Below are positions 1-9,073 of a stretch of DNA of 64,000 nucleotides, piece by piece. Location: assembly GCF_016785085.1 (NCBI RefSeq), contig NZ_JAENHO010000002.1:186001-250000 (forward strand). Reading direction: 5' to 3'. Within the stretch, counting starts at the first letter, position 1, and every line of letters starts with the position of its first letter. The notes beneath the pieces are model-generated. The model had not been told where the DNA came from. It saw only the letters and a list, made by a program, of their open reading frames with translations, and did not search any database. The stretch comes from Paractinoplanes lichenicola. GTDB taxonomy: Bacteria > Actinomycetota > Actinomycetes > Mycobacteriales > Micromonosporaceae. Position numbers and translations under genes: made by a program.

Positions 1-294
1 GGAGAGCATCGGATCGCCCGCCAGGTCGTCCTCGAGCTCGGCCGTGACCAGCGTGACCAGGCGGATGTCGCCGTGCCAGGCCTCGTGCCCGGCCGGGTCG
101 TGCAGCAGGATCAGCCGGCCGCCGGCCACCTCGTCGCCGGAGCGCAGGACGGTCGCGCTGATCGCGAAGGCGAACGGCGCGAGCCGCTGCGGCGCGGCGA
201 TCTCCTCGAGCAGGATCTCGGGCCGAGGCGCCGGTGCCCGCAGAGCGTCGACCGCGCGGGCGAACGCCGGAGGGACAGCGGAGGGGGACGCCAT
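1..294 (-). CDS. DUF3000 family protein, partial (3' end beyond window)
   Basis: The frame opens at ATG 294-292 and runs to the left edge without a stop, giving 98 residues of N-terminal sequence. Recognisable stretches are [12 protein letters not shown], a [10 protein letters not shown] segment and [17 protein letters not shown], which match the actinobacterial DUF3000 family. No function is established for that family. It is divergent from hemE, with 73 bp between the starts, an arrangement I remember as common in actinobacteria. The C-terminal half lies outside the window. Confidence 0.75.
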   Translation of the reverse strand, partial: MASPSAVPPAFARAVDALRAPAPRPEILLEEIAAPQRLAPFAFAISATVLRSGDEVAGGRLILLHDPAGHEAWHGDIRLVTLVTAELEDDLAGDPMLS

Positions 295-367
295 GGGGGA
301 AGACTATGCCGCCCCGCGGTGTCAGTCGCCGATCGGCGCGCCGAGCGTGTCGTGGGACGATGGCGCG

Positions 368-1405
368 GTGACTTCAGTCTTGAACGATTCGCCTTTTGTG
401 CGGGCGTGCCGCGGCGAGGCCGTGCCGCACACCCCGGTCTGGTTCATGCGGCAGGCGGGCCGGTCGCTGCCCGAATATCGCAAGATCCGGGCGGGCGTCG
501 GGATGCTGGAGTCCTGCCGGCGGCCCGAGCTGGTCACCGAGATCACCCTCCAGCCCGTACGGCGGCATCAGGTCGACGCGGCCATCCTGTTCAGCGACAT
601 CGTGGTGCCGATCGCGGCGGCCGGCATCGATCTCGACATCGTCGCCGGCACCGGGCCGGTGGTGGCCGAGCCGATCCGCGCCGAGTCCGACCTGGCCCGG
701 CTGCGCGCGATCACCTCGGGTGACGTCGATTTCGTGGCGCAGTCGGTCAAGCTGCTCGTGCAGGAGCTCGGCGCGACACCGCTGATCGGGTTCGCCGGGG
801 CGCCGTTCACGCTGGCCAGCTATCTCATCGAGGGCGGCCCGTCGCGCACCTACCTCAAGACCAAGGCGATGATGTACGGCGCCCCGAAGCTCTGGGACGC
901 GCTGCTGTCCCGCCTGGCCGACATCACGCTGACCTTCCTGCGTACGCAGATCGACGCCGGGGTCAGCGCGGTCCAGCTGTTCGACTCGTGGGCCGGGGCG
1001 CTCAGCGAGGCCGACTATCGCGAGCACGTGCTGCCGCATTCGGCCCGCGTGCTGGGCGGCCTGGCCGGCGCCGGCGTGCCGCGCATCCACTTCGGCGTGG
1101 GCACGGCCGTGCTGCTGCGGGCCATGGGCGAGGCCGGGGCCGACGTCGTGGGAGTCGACTGGCGCACCCCGCTCGACCAGGCGACCCGCATCGTCGGGCC
1201 CGATCACGCCGTACAGGGAAATCTTGATCCTGCGCTGCTCTTCGCGGGCTGGGACGTGGTGCGGCGCGAGGCCGACCGCGTGCTCGAGCAGGGCCGGGCC
1301 GCGCCGGGGCACGTCTTCAACCTCGGGCACGGCGTGATGCCCGAGACCGACCCCGACATGCTCACCCGGCTGGTCGCTCATGTGCATGAGGCGAGCGCGC
1401 GCTAG
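368..1405 (+). CDS. hemE: Uroporphyrinogen decarboxylase
   Basis: Cytoplasmic enzyme that decarboxylates the four acetate side chains of uroporphyrinogen III to give coproporphyrinogen III. The 345-residue product has the family length and the N-terminal signature [16 protein letters not shown] at about residues 23-38, whose Arg residues bind substrate carboxylates. [16 protein letters not shown] follows near residue 140, and the C-terminal NLGHG motif is present. The frame is open further upstream, but GTG 368 gives a normal N-terminus just before the conserved domain; this start is inferred. It is followed 82 bp later by cgoX and then chdC, forming a heme operon on the plus strand. Confidence 0.95.
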   Translation: MTSVLNDSPFVRACRGEAVPHTPVWFMRQAGRSLPEYRKIRAGVGMLESCRRPELVTEITLQPVRRHQVDAAILFSDIVVPIAAAGIDLDIVAGTGPVVAEPIRAESDLARLRAITSGDVDFVAQSVKLLVQELGATPLIGFAGAPFTLASYLIEGGPSRTYLKTKAMMYGAPKLWDALLSRLADITLTFLRTQIDAGVSAVQLFDSWAGALSEADYREHVLPHSARVLGGLAGAGVPRIHFGVGTAVLLRAMGEAGADVVGVDWRTPLDQATRIVGPDHAVQGNLDPALLFAGWDVVRREADRVLEQGRAAPGHVFNLGHGVMPETDPDMLTRLVAHVHEASAR

Positions 1406-1487
1406 GGCCAAAAGTACTGGCGGATCCAATTCACACCCGCAGACCCCAGCCGTACGGGTCGGGGCGAGTGGTGGAAGGCTTGTTCTC

Positions 1488-2873
1488 GTGCGAAAGCGGG
1501 TGGCGGTCATCGGGGGCGGCATCGCCGGTCTGGCGGCCGCCGTGCGACTGCGCGACCTGGCGCCCGACTCCGAGATCATCGTGTACGAGCAGAGCGGCGC
1601 CCTCGGCGGCAAGCTGCGCACCGGCGAGCTGGCCGGCGTGACCGTCGAGCGCGGCGCCGAGTCGTTCCTGATGACCGGCTCCGACGGCGCCGAGTCGGCC
1701 GCCGTGGGCCTGGTCAAGCGGCTGGGCCTGCAGGAAGCACTGGTGCATCCGCGCCGGGTGCCCGCGGCGCTGGCGTTCGGTGGCCGGCTCGCCCCGATGC
1801 CGGCCGGCACGCTCGTGGGTGTGCCGAGCGACCCGGCCGCGCTGGGCGATCTGGCCCACGCCGAGCCCGGCCACGACGCCGACGGCGGGCGGCCGCTGCT
1901 CGGCGAGGGTGACGACGTCGCGGTCGGCGAGCTGGTCCGCGAGCGTTACGGCGCCGAGGTCGTCGACCGGCTGGTCGACCCGATGCTCGGCGGCGTCTAC
2001 GCGGGCCGCGCCGACCGGCTCTCCCTCGAGGTGACGATGCCGCAGCTCGCGGCGGCGGCCCGGGTCGAGCACACGCTGAGCGGGGCCGTGCGGGCGGCGC
2101 AGGCGGCGAGCAAGCGCGTGCCCGGTCAACCGGTGTTCGGCGCGCTCGAGGGCGGGCTGAGCCGCCTCGTGGGTGCGGCCGCCACGGCCAGCGGCGCCCG
2201 GATCAGCCTCGGCCTGCCGGTCCGTGAGCTCGCCCGCACGGCGCACGGCTGGCGCCTGCTGCTGGGCCCGGTGCCGGCGCCGCAGACCGACGACGTCGAC
2301 GCGATCGTGCTCGCGGTGCAGGCCAAGCCGTCCGCGCGGCTGCTGGCCCCGGTCGCCCCCGGCGTGGCCGAGGCGATCGGCGGGCTGGGCTACGCGAGCG
2401 TGGCGCTGGTCGCCCTCGCGCTGCCACCCGGCACCTCGCTGCCCGACTTGAGCGGGTTCCTGGTTCCGCCGAGCGAGGGCACGCTGGTCAAGGCGGCCAC
2501 CTTCGTCACCCGCAAGTGGGAGCGCCCCGCGGGCGGCCCGGTGATCGTGCGGGTGTCGCTGGGCCGGGCCGGCGAGGAGGAAAGACTTCAGTTCGACGAC
2601 GCGGTGCTGGCCGAGCGGGCCCGGCACGAGCTGGGCGAGCTGATCGGCGCGGCCCTGCCGGCCCCGGTCGCCACGTGGGTGCAGCGCTGGGGCGGCGGCC
2701 TGCCGCAATACGCCCCCGGGCATCGGGAGCGGCTGGCCGCGGCGCGGGCCGGGCTGCCGCCGGGGCTGGCGCTGGCCGGCGCGGCGTTCGACGGGGTCGG
2801 GATCCCGGCCTGCGTCGCCAGCGGCGAGCGGGCCGCCGAAGACGTGTGCAAGGCGATGGAGGACGCAGCATGA
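1488..2873 (+). CDS. hemY: Coproporphyrinogen III oxidase / protoporphyrinogen oxidase family (CgoX, HemY)
   Basis: FAD-dependent oxidase of the HemY family. In actinobacteria this enzyme is understood to oxidise coproporphyrinogen III to coproporphyrin III in the coproporphyrin-dependent heme pathway. The 461-residue product begins with a dinucleotide-binding motif ([16 protein letters not shown], about residues 6-21). It has the family motif ERGAESFL near residue 60 and a C-terminal FAD-contact region ending [21 protein letters not shown] 1488 is chosen because it lies only a few codons before the Rossmann fold. The stop overlaps the ATG of chdC (ATGA), which implies translational coupling and supports the coproporphyrin-type assignment. 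Confidence 0.93.
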   Translation: MRKRVAVIGGGIAGLAAAVRLRDLAPDSEIIVYEQSGALGGKLRTGELAGVTVERGAESFLMTGSDGAESAAVGLVKRLGLQEALVHPRRVPAALAFGGRLAPMPAGTLVGVPSDPAALGDLAHAEPGHDADGGRPLLGEGDDVAVGELVRERYGAEVVDRLVDPMLGGVYAGRADRLSLEVTMPQLAAAARVEHTLSGAVRAAQAASKRVPGQPVFGALEGGLSRLVGAAATASGARISLGLPVRELARTAHGWRLLLGPVPAPQTDDVDAIVLAVQAKPSARLLAPVAPGVAEAIGGLGYASVALVALALPPGTSLPDLSGFLVPPSEGTLVKAATFVTRKWERPAGGPVIVRVSLGRAGEEERLQFDDAVLAERARHELGELIGAALPAPVATWVQRWGGGLPQYAPGHRERLAAARAGLPPGLALAGAAFDGVGIPACVASGERAAEDVCKAMEDAA

Positions 2874-3577
2874 GCGAGCAGACGCAGTCGAACGCGGCGC
2901 GGATCAACGAGCTGAACGCGACGATCCGCTACACGATGTGGTCGGTGTTCCGGGCCGAGACCCCGTTGCCGGCGTTGCGCGAGGAGCTGGCGAGCGAGGT
3001 CGACAGCCTGTTCGAGCAGCTCGCGGCCAAGGACGTGACGATCCGGGGCACGTACGACGTGGCCGGCCTGCGCGCCGACGCCGACGTGATGATCTGGTGG
3101 CACTCGGCCTCGCCCGACGCGTTGCAGGAGGCGTATTCGCTGTTCCGGCGTACGGGATTGGGCCGGCACCTGGCCCCCGTGTGGTCGCAGATGGCCCTGC
3201 ACCGGCCGGCCGAGTTCAACAAGAGCCACCTGCCCGCGTTCCTGGCCGGCGAGGAAGCCCGCCCCTACATCTGCGTCTACCCGTTCGTCCGGTCGTACGA
3301 GTGGTATCTGCTGCCCGACGAGGAGCGCCGCCACATGCTCGCCGAGCACGGCCGGATGGCCCGGGGGTATCCCGACGTGCGGGCCAACACGGTGGCGTCG
3401 TTCGCGCTCGGCGACTACGAGTGGATGCTGGCCTTCGAGGCCGACGAACTGCACCGCATCGTCGACCTGATGCGCGACCTGCGCGCCTCGACCGCCCGCC
3501 GGCACGTGCGCGAGGAGGTCCCGTTCTACACGGGCCGCCGGCGCTCGATGAGCGAGCTGGTCGCCGCCCTGCCGTGA
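2870..3577 (+). CDS. chdC: Coproheme decarboxylase ChdC (HemQ)
   Basis: Converts coproheme to heme b by two H2O2-dependent propionate decarboxylations, the last step of the coproporphyrin-dependent pathway. The 235-residue length is typical of the chlorite-dismutase-like family. The segment [10 protein letters not shown] (residues 137-146) carries the catalytic-tyrosine region of this clade, and H160 in LAEHGRMAR is the likely proximal heme ligand. The C-terminal [12 protein letters not shown] is conserved. It starts inside the stop of cgoX (ATGA). Ferrochelatase is not in the window. Confidence 0.95.
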   Translation: MSEQTQSNAARINELNATIRYTMWSVFRAETPLPALREELASEVDSLFEQLAAKDVTIRGTYDVAGLRADADVMIWWHSASPDALQEAYSLFRRTGLGRHLAPVWSQMALHRPAEFNKSHLPAFLAGEEARPYICVYPFVRSYEWYLLPDEERRHMLAEHGRMARGYPDVRANTVASFALGDYEWMLAFEADELHRIVDLMRDLRASTARRHVREEVPFYTGRRRSMSELVAALP

Positions 3578-3590
3578 GCCCGGCCAGGCC

Positions 3591-4043
3591 TCACTGATCG
3601 GCGGGCCGGCGCATCGGGATGTGCGGGATGCCGTCTTCGATGTATTCGGGGCCGGTTTGCTCGTATCCGTACTTGGCGTAGAACTTCACCAAATGGGCCT
3701 GGGCGTCGAGCACGCTCGGGCGGTGGCCGATGACGGTCAAGGCCTCGTCCATCAGGCGGCCCGCCAGGCCGGCTCCGCGGGCGGTCGCGGCGGTGACGAC
3801 CCGGCCGATCCGCTCGACGTCGCCGTCGTTGAGGATGCGCAGGTAGGCGCGGATCTCGGCGTCGCGCTCGAACCACACGTGGCGGGTGCCGGGCTCGGTG
3901 TCGCGGCCGTCCAGGTCGCCGTAGACGCAGTCTTGTTCGACCACGAAGACGTCCGCGCGGAGCTTGAGGATCGCGTACAGGGTGGTGGTGTCGAGATCGC
4001 GGAAGCTGGCCGTACGGAGATCGTCAGTCGGTTGCGGATGCAT
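3591..4043 (-). CDS. GNAT acetyltransferase, ElaA-like
   Basis: A 150-residue protein of the ElaA-type GNAT family. It shows LYAILKLRADVFVVEQ near the N-terminus, an acetyl-CoA-binding stretch GRVVTAATARGAGLAGRLM around residues 81-99, and the C-terminal LVKFYAKYGYE motif. The substrate is unknown. It is convergent with chdC (13-bp gap) and is probably a single transcription unit reading away from the CBM48-like gene. The family call is firm; the biological role is not known. Confidence 0.85.
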   Translation of the reverse strand: MHPQPTDDLRTASFRDLDTTTLYAILKLRADVFVVEQDCVYGDLDGRDTEPGTRHVWFERDAEIRAYLRILNDGDVERIGRVVTAATARGAGLAGRLMDEALTVIGHRPSVLDAQAHLVKFYAKYGYEQTGPEYIEDGIPHIPMRRPADQ

Positions 4044-4124
4044 GCCGAAAGAGTATGCGGCGCGCCGTCACCCGTATCGTGGCGTGCCGTTATAGGGATG
4101 GAAGCCCGAGCTGTGGAGGTCTTG

Positions 4125-4400
4125 ATGATCAAGAGGAACAAACTCTTCGGCAACAAGACGCGGGTGACCTTCTGCCTGCCCGTCAACCAGCCGGCCGGGC
4201 CGGTGAGCGTGGTCGGCACGTTCAACGGCTGGCAGCCGGGCGCGCACGAGCTCAAGCCGCGCCGCGACGGCACCCGTACGGTCAGCGTGACCGTGCCGCC
4301 GGGCAGCTACCACTTCCGTTATCTGGCCACCGACGGCCACTGGTTCGACGACGAGAACGCGGACGCGCTCGGCCCGCACGGCGGCGAAATCCGCGTTTAG
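4125..4400 (+). CDS. Small stand-alone CBM48/AMPK-type glycogen-binding-like protein
   Basis: A 91-residue protein consisting almost entirely of one early-set immunoglobulin-like carbohydrate-binding module. The motif VSVVGTFNGWQPGAHEL is the typical N-terminal strand pair of isoamylase-N/CBM48 domains, and GSYHFRYLATDGHWFDD matches the later strands. There is a good ribosome-binding site (GGAGG at 4115-4119) upstream of ATG 4125. No catalytic domain is attached and no glycogen enzyme is adjacent, so a binding or sensing role is inferred from fold only. Confidence 0.8.
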   Translation: MIKRNKLFGNKTRVTFCLPVNQPAGPVSVVGTFNGWQPGAHELKPRRDGTRTVSVTVPPGSYHFRYLATDGHWFDDENADALGPHGGEIRV

Positions 4401-4426
4401 TCGTTTCGGCGCGCCCTCCTCGGGGA

Positions 4427-4445
4427 CTTGCTTGACTTGGCAAGC
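4427..4445. promoter_or_regulatory. Inverted repeat upstream of wrbA (candidate operator)
   Basis: CTTGC at 4427-4431 and GCAAG at 4440-4444 form a perfect 5-bp inverted repeat around TTGACTTG. It lies about 25-40 bp before the wrbA start, and TTGACT inside it also resembles a -35 element. A redox-responsive regulator would be plausible for a quinone reductase, but no regulator gene is adjacent; this is inference. Confidence 0.35.
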
Positions 4446-4468
4446 ATTCTCCGAGAGAGGACTTCACC

Positions 4469-5077
4469 GTGCCTGACGTGCGACTTTCGATCATTTACTA
4501 CTCGTCCACCGGGACGCTCCACAAGATGGCCGAGCGGCTCCGCGAGGCGGGCGAGAAGGCCGGGGCCGAGGTGCGCCTGCGCCAGGTGGCCGAGCTCGCC
4601 CCGGCCGAGGCGATCGCCGCCAACGCGGCCTGGAGCCAGCACTTCGACCGCACCAAGAACGAGCCCAAGGCCACCGCCGACGACGTGACCTGGGCCGACG
4701 CCGTGCTCTTCGGGTCGCCCACGCGCTACGGCAACGTGGCCAGCCAGCTCAAGCAGTTCCTCGACACCCTCGGCCCGCAGTGGTCGCAGGGGCTGCTCGC
4801 CGACAAGGCGTACGCGGGCTTCACCGCGACCATGACCGCGCACGGCGGCCAGGAGTCGACGCTGCTCGCCCTCTACAACACGATCCACCACTTCGGCGGC
4901 ATCGTCGTGGCGCCCGGATACACCGACCCGCTCAAGTTCGCCGACGGGAACCCGTACGGCGTCTCGCATGTGACGGGCGGGAACAACGACAACCCGTTGG
5001 GCGACGCAGAGTACGCCGCACTGGACCATCTGGCGCAGCGCATCGTTCGCGTCGCGTCGAAGCTGAAAAGCGAATAA
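4469..5077 (+). CDS. wrbA: NAD(P)H:quinone oxidoreductase, WrbA type (flavodoxin-like)
   Basis: FMN-dependent two-electron quinone reductase, 202 residues. The flavodoxin phosphate-binding loop appears near the N-terminus as SIIYYSSTGTLHKMA. The WrbA motif FGSPTRYGNVASQLKQFLD follows around residues 80-98, then TATMTAHGGQESTLLAL. The C-terminal GVSHVTGG is also typical of WrbA. GTG 4469 is the natural start, with a purine-rich GAGAGAGG stretch upstream. It is monocistronic as far as I can see. Confidence 0.93.
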   Translation: MPDVRLSIIYYSSTGTLHKMAERLREAGEKAGAEVRLRQVAELAPAEAIAANAAWSQHFDRTKNEPKATADDVTWADAVLFGSPTRYGNVASQLKQFLDTLGPQWSQGLLADKAYAGFTATMTAHGGQESTLLALYNTIHHFGGIVVAPGYTDPLKFADGNPYGVSHVTGGNNDNPLGDAEYAALDHLAQRIVRVASKLKSE

Positions 5078-5106
5078 AACTACTCATCTTTCGCTAATCT
5101 GACTGC

Positions 5107-5346
5107 ATGACCACGTACGAGACTTTGGACCTGCAATCGCGGGTCGCCCGGTACGAGACGGCTCTCGAGGAGCTGCGCACGGCCCACCACGACGTCCGGG
5201 CCGTGCTGCAGGACCAGGTGCTCTACGAGCGCTGGCAGCAGATCGGGACCGAGCTCGGGTTCATCGGCAGCGCGAGCGTCCAGCAGCACGACCTGTCGGC
5301 GCTCAACCAGCAGATTCCTCAGATGTCGGAGTCCTGGGCCAGCTGA
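5107..5346 (+). CDS. Small hypothetical protein (79 aa), leaderless
   Basis: I do not recognise this protein. It is predicted mostly helical, with an N-terminal heptad-like segment ([19 protein letters not shown]) suggesting a short coiled coil. It has no cysteines, signal peptide or membrane segment. A TAATCT hexamer at 5095-5100 sits exactly 6 nt before ATG 5107, as expected for a leaderless actinobacterial promoter. That, together with the codon bias, makes the gene likely real. Confidence 0.6.
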   Translation: MTTYETLDLQSRVARYETALEELRTAHHDVRAVLQDQVLYERWQQIGTELGFIGSASVQQHDLSALNQQIPQMSESWAS

Positions 5347-5447
5347 GGGCGCCGACGAGGCCCGGTGCCGGCCGCACCGGGGCACGCCGCGCGACTCGGC
5401 CCACACGTTGTGCCGGGCCGGGCCGCGCGGCGGGTAGGTTGGCTGCC

Positions 5448-6248
5448 ATGCCCGTCGACACCCAGTACGAGGACCTGTTGCAGCGGGTCCTGACCACCGG
5501 CACACCCAAGAGCGACCGCACCGGCACCGGCACGGTGAGCCTGTTCGGTGAGCGCCTGCGTTACGACCTGTCGGCCGGCTTCCCGCTGATCACCACGAAG
5601 CGCGTGCACTTCAAGTCGGTGGCCGTCGAGCTGCTGTGGTTCCTGCGCGGCGAGAGCAACGTCGCGTGGCTGCGCGAGCAGGGCGTGACGATCTGGGACG
5701 AGTGGGCGTCGGAGTCGGGCGAACTCGGCCCGGTCTACGGCGTGCAGTGGCGCTCCTGGCCCACGCCCGACGGCGGCCACGTCGACCAGATCAGCGGCGT
5801 GCTCGAGACGCTGCGGCGCGACCCCGACTCCCGCCGCATGATCGTCTCGGCGTGGAACGTGGCCGACCTGCCCGAAATGGCGCTGTCGCCGTGCCACGCG
5901 ATGTTCCAGTTCTACGTGGCCGACGGCAAGCTGTCGTGCCAGCTCTACCAGCGCAGTGCCGACCTCTTCCTCGGCGTGCCGTTCAACATCGCGAGCTACG
6001 CGCTCCTGACCCACATGATCGCCGAGCAGGTCGGCCTGGCGCCTGGCGACTTCATCTGGGTGGGTGGCGATTGTCACATCTACAACAACCACGTGGAGCA
6101 GGTGACCGAGCAGCTCTCCCGGGAGGCGTACGAGTTCCCGCGGCTCGAGATCGCGCCGGCGTCCTCGCTCTTCGACTACAAGTTCGAGGACTTCACGGTC
6201 GCCGACTACAAGCACCACCCGGCGCTGCGGGCCCCGGTGGCCGTGTGA
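5448..6248 (+). CDS. thyA: Thymidylate synthase
   Basis: Methylates dUMP to dTMP using methylene-tetrahydrofolate. The 266-residue length is standard for ThyA. The catalytic cysteine is C149 in [10 protein letters not shown], the dUMP-binding [18 protein letters not shown] is complete, and [14 protein letters not shown] near residue 45 is the folate-side motif. TAGGTT at 5435-5440 lies 7 nt before ATG 5448, consistent with a leaderless or near-leaderless promoter. It overlaps folA by 4 bp (GTGA), and folA recycles the dihydrofolate that this reaction produces. Confidence 0.97.
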   Translation: MPVDTQYEDLLQRVLTTGTPKSDRTGTGTVSLFGERLRYDLSAGFPLITTKRVHFKSVAVELLWFLRGESNVAWLREQGVTIWDEWASESGELGPVYGVQWRSWPTPDGGHVDQISGVLETLRRDPDSRRMIVSAWNVADLPEMALSPCHAMFQFYVADGKLSCQLYQRSADLFLGVPFNIASYALLTHMIAEQVGLAPGDFIWVGGDCHIYNNHVEQVTEQLSREAYEFPRLEIAPASSLFDYKFEDFTVADYKHHPALRAPVAV

Positions 6249-6766
6249 CGATCCACATGATCTGGGCCGAGGCGCACCACCGGGTCGTCGGCGCGGACGG
6301 TGCGATCCCGTGGCGGCTGCCCGAGGATTCGGCGATGTTCCGGCAGCGTACGGCGGGCGCGACGATGGTCATGGGCCGCGCCACGTGGGATTCGCTGCCC
6401 GAGCGGTTCCGGCCGTTGCCCGGCCGGCGCAACGTGGTGCTGACGCGCGACCCGCAGTGGACGGCCCCGGGCGCCGAGGTGGTGCACTCGGTCGACGAGG
6501 CTCTCGCGTACGGGGAGATCTGGGTCATGGGGGGCGAGGCGGTCTATCGCGCGTTCCTGCCGCTGGCCGATCACATCCTGCGCACTCGCCTCGACCTGGA
6601 CGTCGCGGGCGACACCTTCGCACCGGATCCGGGCGAAGGATGGGTCGTCAGGGAGTCGACGGGCTGGCAAACTTCGGGGGGCGGGCTCCGCTTCGTCGTC
6701 GAGGAATTGGTTCGCGCCGAGCAAACGACCCCACCTCGTAAGGTCGGTGCAACAAGGACGGGCTAG
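6245..6766 (+). CDS. folA: Dihydrofolate reductase
   Basis: NADPH-dependent reduction of dihydrofolate to tetrahydrofolate. The 173-residue product shows [26 protein letters not shown] (given in parts: the substrate loop [13 protein letters not shown] near residue 20), then the cofactor motifs [12 protein letters not shown] and [14 protein letters not shown]. The GTG start 6245 overlaps the thyA stop (GTGA), so the two are translationally coupled, a classic thyA-folA pair. Confidence 0.96.
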   Translation: MTIHMIWAEAHHRVVGADGAIPWRLPEDSAMFRQRTAGATMVMGRATWDSLPERFRPLPGRRNVVLTRDPQWTAPGAEVVHSVDEALAYGEIWVMGGEAVYRAFLPLADHILRTRLDLDVAGDTFAPDPGEGWVVRESTGWQTSGGGLRFVVEELVRAEQTTPPRKVGATRTG

Positions 6767-6857
6767 TCTCTTCGGCCGACGAGAGGGCCGAATCGCGTTC
6801 ATGATTTATGGGGCGAATCGGCTTTAACGCCAGAGCTGACAGGGAGAAGAGCTACCC

Positions 6858-7871
6858 ATGCCGCAAAGCCTCGTGCCGCCGGTGACGCTGTCGGTGGTCA
6901 CGCCGATGTACAACGAGCGCGAGGCGGTCGACCACTTCGTCGGCCGGCTGCGGCCGGTTCTCGACACGCTCGGCGTACCGTACGAGGTTGTCGCCGTCGA
7001 CGACGGAAGCACGGACGCCACCGTCTCCCGCCTGCTGCAGCTGCGGGCCGACTGGGCCGAGCTGCGCATCGTCTCGCTGCGCCGCAACGTCGGCCACCAG
7101 ACGGCCCTGCGCGCCGGGCTGCGGGCCGCCCGCGGCGACTACGTGATCAGCATCGACGCCGACCTGCAGGACCCGCCCGAGGTGATCGGCGAGATGCTGG
7201 CCAAGGCGCTCACCGAGAAGGTCGACGTCGTCTACGGCGTTCGCAGCGACCGCAGCACCGACACGGTGTTCAAGCGCAACACGGCCGGGCTCTACTACTG
7301 GATGATGCGGCGGATGGTCGGCCCCTGGGTCAGTGACCAGGCCGGCGACTTCCGCCTGATGAGCCGCGCGGTCGTCGACGTGCTCAACGAGCTGGCCGAG
7401 CCCCGCCCGGTCTACCGCCTCGTGGTGCCGTCGCTCGGCTTCTCCAGCGCCGAAGTGCCGTACGTGCGGGAGGAGCGGGTCGCCGGCAACACGAAATACC
7501 CGCTGTCCCGCATGATCCGGCTGACGTTCGACAGCGTCACCGGGTTCTCGGCGGCCCCGCTCAAGATCGCGACCTGGCTCGGCCTGCTCAGCTTCCTGCT
7601 GTGCGTGGTGCTGATCGTGACCGGGCTGGTCGCCTGGGGCGCGGGCGGCGTGGTGCCGGGCTGGACGTCGCTCTACATCGCGGTGCTGCTGCTCGGCGGC
7701 ATCCAGCTGATCTGCCTGGGGCTGCTCGGCGAATACGTCGGGCGCATCTACATGGCGACCCAGAGCCGGCCGCCGTTCCTGGTCTCCTTCGACACGGCCA
7801 CGACGGCGCCCGACTCGGTGGAGTCCCTCGACGCGGTCACCGTGGTCGCCGATACTCGGCCGGCCGCTTAG
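6858..7871 (+). CDS. Family 2 glycosyltransferase, polyisoprenyl-phosphate type (DPM1/GtrB-like)
   Basis: A 337-residue membrane-associated GT-A enzyme. The N-terminal catalytic domain has SVVTPMYNERE, VDDGSTDAT and the metal-binding ISIDADLQDPPE. Two C-terminal membrane segments (about residues 238-258 and 272-295) precede the GEYVGRIYMATQ motif. This layout is that of enzymes transferring a sugar to undecaprenyl or polyprenyl phosphate. The ribosome-binding site is AGGGAGAAG upstream of ATG 6858. Its stop codon lies in the first unit of a 43-bp tandem repeat. The sugar donor cannot be read from sequence. Confidence 0.88.
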   Translation: MPQSLVPPVTLSVVTPMYNEREAVDHFVGRLRPVLDTLGVPYEVVAVDDGSTDATVSRLLQLRADWAELRIVSLRRNVGHQTALRAGLRAARGDYVISIDADLQDPPEVIGEMLAKALTEKVDVVYGVRSDRSTDTVFKRNTAGLYYWMMRRMVGPWVSDQAGDFRLMSRAVVDVLNELAEPRPVYRLVVPSLGFSSAEVPYVREERVAGNTKYPLSRMIRLTFDSVTGFSAAPLKIATWLGLLSFLLCVVLIVTGLVAWGAGGVVPGWTSLYIAVLLLGGIQLICLGLLGEYVGRIYMATQSRPPFLVSFDTATTAPDSVESLDAVTVVADTRPAA

Positions 7872-7963
7872 ATCTTCGGTCACCGTGGTCGCCGGTACGC
7901 GGTCGGCCGCTTAGATCTTCGGTCACCGTCGTCGCCGGTACGCGGTCGGCCGCTTAGATCTTC
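7836..7963. repeat. 43-bp tandem repeat (three units) spanning two convergent stop codons
   Basis: Units start at 7836, 7879 and 7922 and are nearly identical (GTCACCGTGGTCGCCGGTAC core, ending GCCGCTTAGATCTTC). Each unit holds TTAG, which reads TAG on the plus strand and TAA on the minus strand. The plus-strand glycosyltransferase ends in unit 1 (TAG 7869-7871) and the minus-strand DUF3037 gene ends in unit 3 (complement of 7954-7956). Unit 1 has diverged from units 2 and 3 at a few bases. Confidence 0.9.
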
Positions 7964-8325
7964 ACGAGGAGCTCGACCAGACGGTCCAGCTCCTCGCCGG
8001 GGTCGGCGGCCAGGCCCATGTGCACCGGGCCGGCCCGCAAAATCGTGCTGCGCGGGGCGACCAGCCAGCGGAACCGCTCACCCAGGCTGATGTCGCCCGC
8101 GGCGCCCGACCCGCCGCAGGTGGCGTCCCACGAGGCGAGCGCGGCCCGGATGGCCGGCACGTCGGCCCTCGGATCGAGGGCGCGCAGCCGATCCTCGCGC
8201 AGCTCGGTGCGGGCGGACAGGAAGTCGCGGCGCTGGCAGTAGAGGATCACGCCCACGTTGATCAGCTCGCCGCGTTCGATGCGCGGGACGGCCTGGATCA
8301 CGGCGTACTCGTACGGGATTCTCAC
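7954..8325 (-). CDS. DUF3037 domain protein, partner of the HipA-like kinase
   Basis: A 123-residue protein matching DUF3037: YEYAVIQAVPRIERGELINVGVILYC at its start (conserved core GELINVGVILY), LLSARTE-like middle and a C-terminal DRLVELLVKI. GTG 8325 is chosen because it overlaps the stop of the upstream kinase gene in a GTGA, giving a tight two-gene unit. As I remember, DUF3037 proteins often sit next to short HipA-like proteins; the biochemical role is unknown. It is convergent with the glycosyltransferase across a tandem repeat. Confidence 0.8.
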   Translation of the reverse strand: MRIPYEYAVIQAVPRIERGELINVGVILYCQRRDFLSARTELREDRLRALDPRADVPAIRAALASWDATCGGSGAAGDISLGERFRWLVAPRSTILRAGPVHMGLAADPGEELDRLVELLVKI

Positions 8326-9047
8326 GGCAGCCACGCCTCCGGGCGCTCGGCGCGGGCGGTGAGATGGGCCAGGTATTTCTCCCGGCTGCCCTCGTCGTCC
8401 AGCCACTCGTCCGGGACCTCGGCGATGACCGCTTCGAGCAGTTCCGGCGTGAGACGGGCGGCCAGCGCCGGGCCTTCAGTGGCGAGTTCGGTCGCGTACG
8501 GCTTCAGAACGTGGTCGTCCCACTTGTACGGACGGTGAACCACGGCGTCGGCGCGGGGCCAGTTGTGATGGAAATAGAGCGTCGCCCCGTGGTCGATCAG
8601 CCAGAGGGCGCCGTGCCACATGAGCAGGTTCGGGTTGCGCCAGCTGCGGTCGACGTTCTCGACGAACGCGTCGAAGGCCACCACCCGCGAGGCCAGCACC
8701 GGGTCGACGGGGTGCACGACCGGGTCGTACCCGAGGGCGCCGGGCAGGAAGTCCATGCCCAGGTTGGCCCCGGCGCTGGCCTTGATCAGCTCCTGGACCT
8801 CCTCGTCGGGCTCGGCCCGGGCTACGATCGGGTCGAGGTGGACGACGGTCAGCTCGGGGACGGGCAGGCCGAGCCGCCGGGCCAGCTGCCCCGAGATCAC
8901 CTCGGCCACCAGGGCCCGGGGGCCCTGACCGGCGCCGCGGAATTTCACCACGTACGTGCCGAGGTCGTCGGCCTCGACCACGCCGGGCAGGGAACCGCCC
9001 TCACGGAGTGGGGTGACGTAGCGGATGGCAGTTACCTGACGTAGCAC
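8322..9047 (-). CDS. HipA-like kinase family protein (short form)
   Basis: A 241-residue protein with HipA C-terminal-like features: an N-terminal strand region with YVVKFRGAGQGPRALVAE (ATP-lysine region), then VVAFDAFVENVDRSWRNPNLL, where the D/N residues resemble the catalytic and metal-binding loop, and IDHGATLYFHH, resembling the DxG region. It lacks the N-terminal HipA domain and there is no HipB-like antitoxin beside it. TAGGGT (complement of 9054-9059) lies 6 nt before GTG 9047, indicating leaderless transcription. It is followed by the overlapping DUF3037 gene. Kinase activity is inferred. Confidence 0.78.
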   Translation of the reverse strand: MLRQVTAIRYVTPLREGGSLPGVVEADDLGTYVVKFRGAGQGPRALVAEVISGQLARRLGLPVPELTVVHLDPIVARAEPDEEVQELIKASAGANLGMDFLPGALGYDPVVHPVDPVLASRVVAFDAFVENVDRSWRNPNLLMWHGALWLIDHGATLYFHHNWPRADAVVHRPYKWDDHVLKPYATELATEGPALAARLTPELLEAVIAEVPDEWLDDEGSREKYLAHLTARAERPEAWLP

Positions 9048-9053
9048 TCCGCC

Positions 9054-9059
9054 ACCCTA
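9054..9059 (-). promoter_or_regulatory. Leaderless -10 element for the HipA-like kinase gene
   Basis: TAGGGT on the minus strand is followed by exactly six bases and then the GTG start at 9047. The same spacing occurs at several other genes in the window. Confidence 0.5.
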
Positions 9060-9073
9060 GCCCTTGAGTTATG

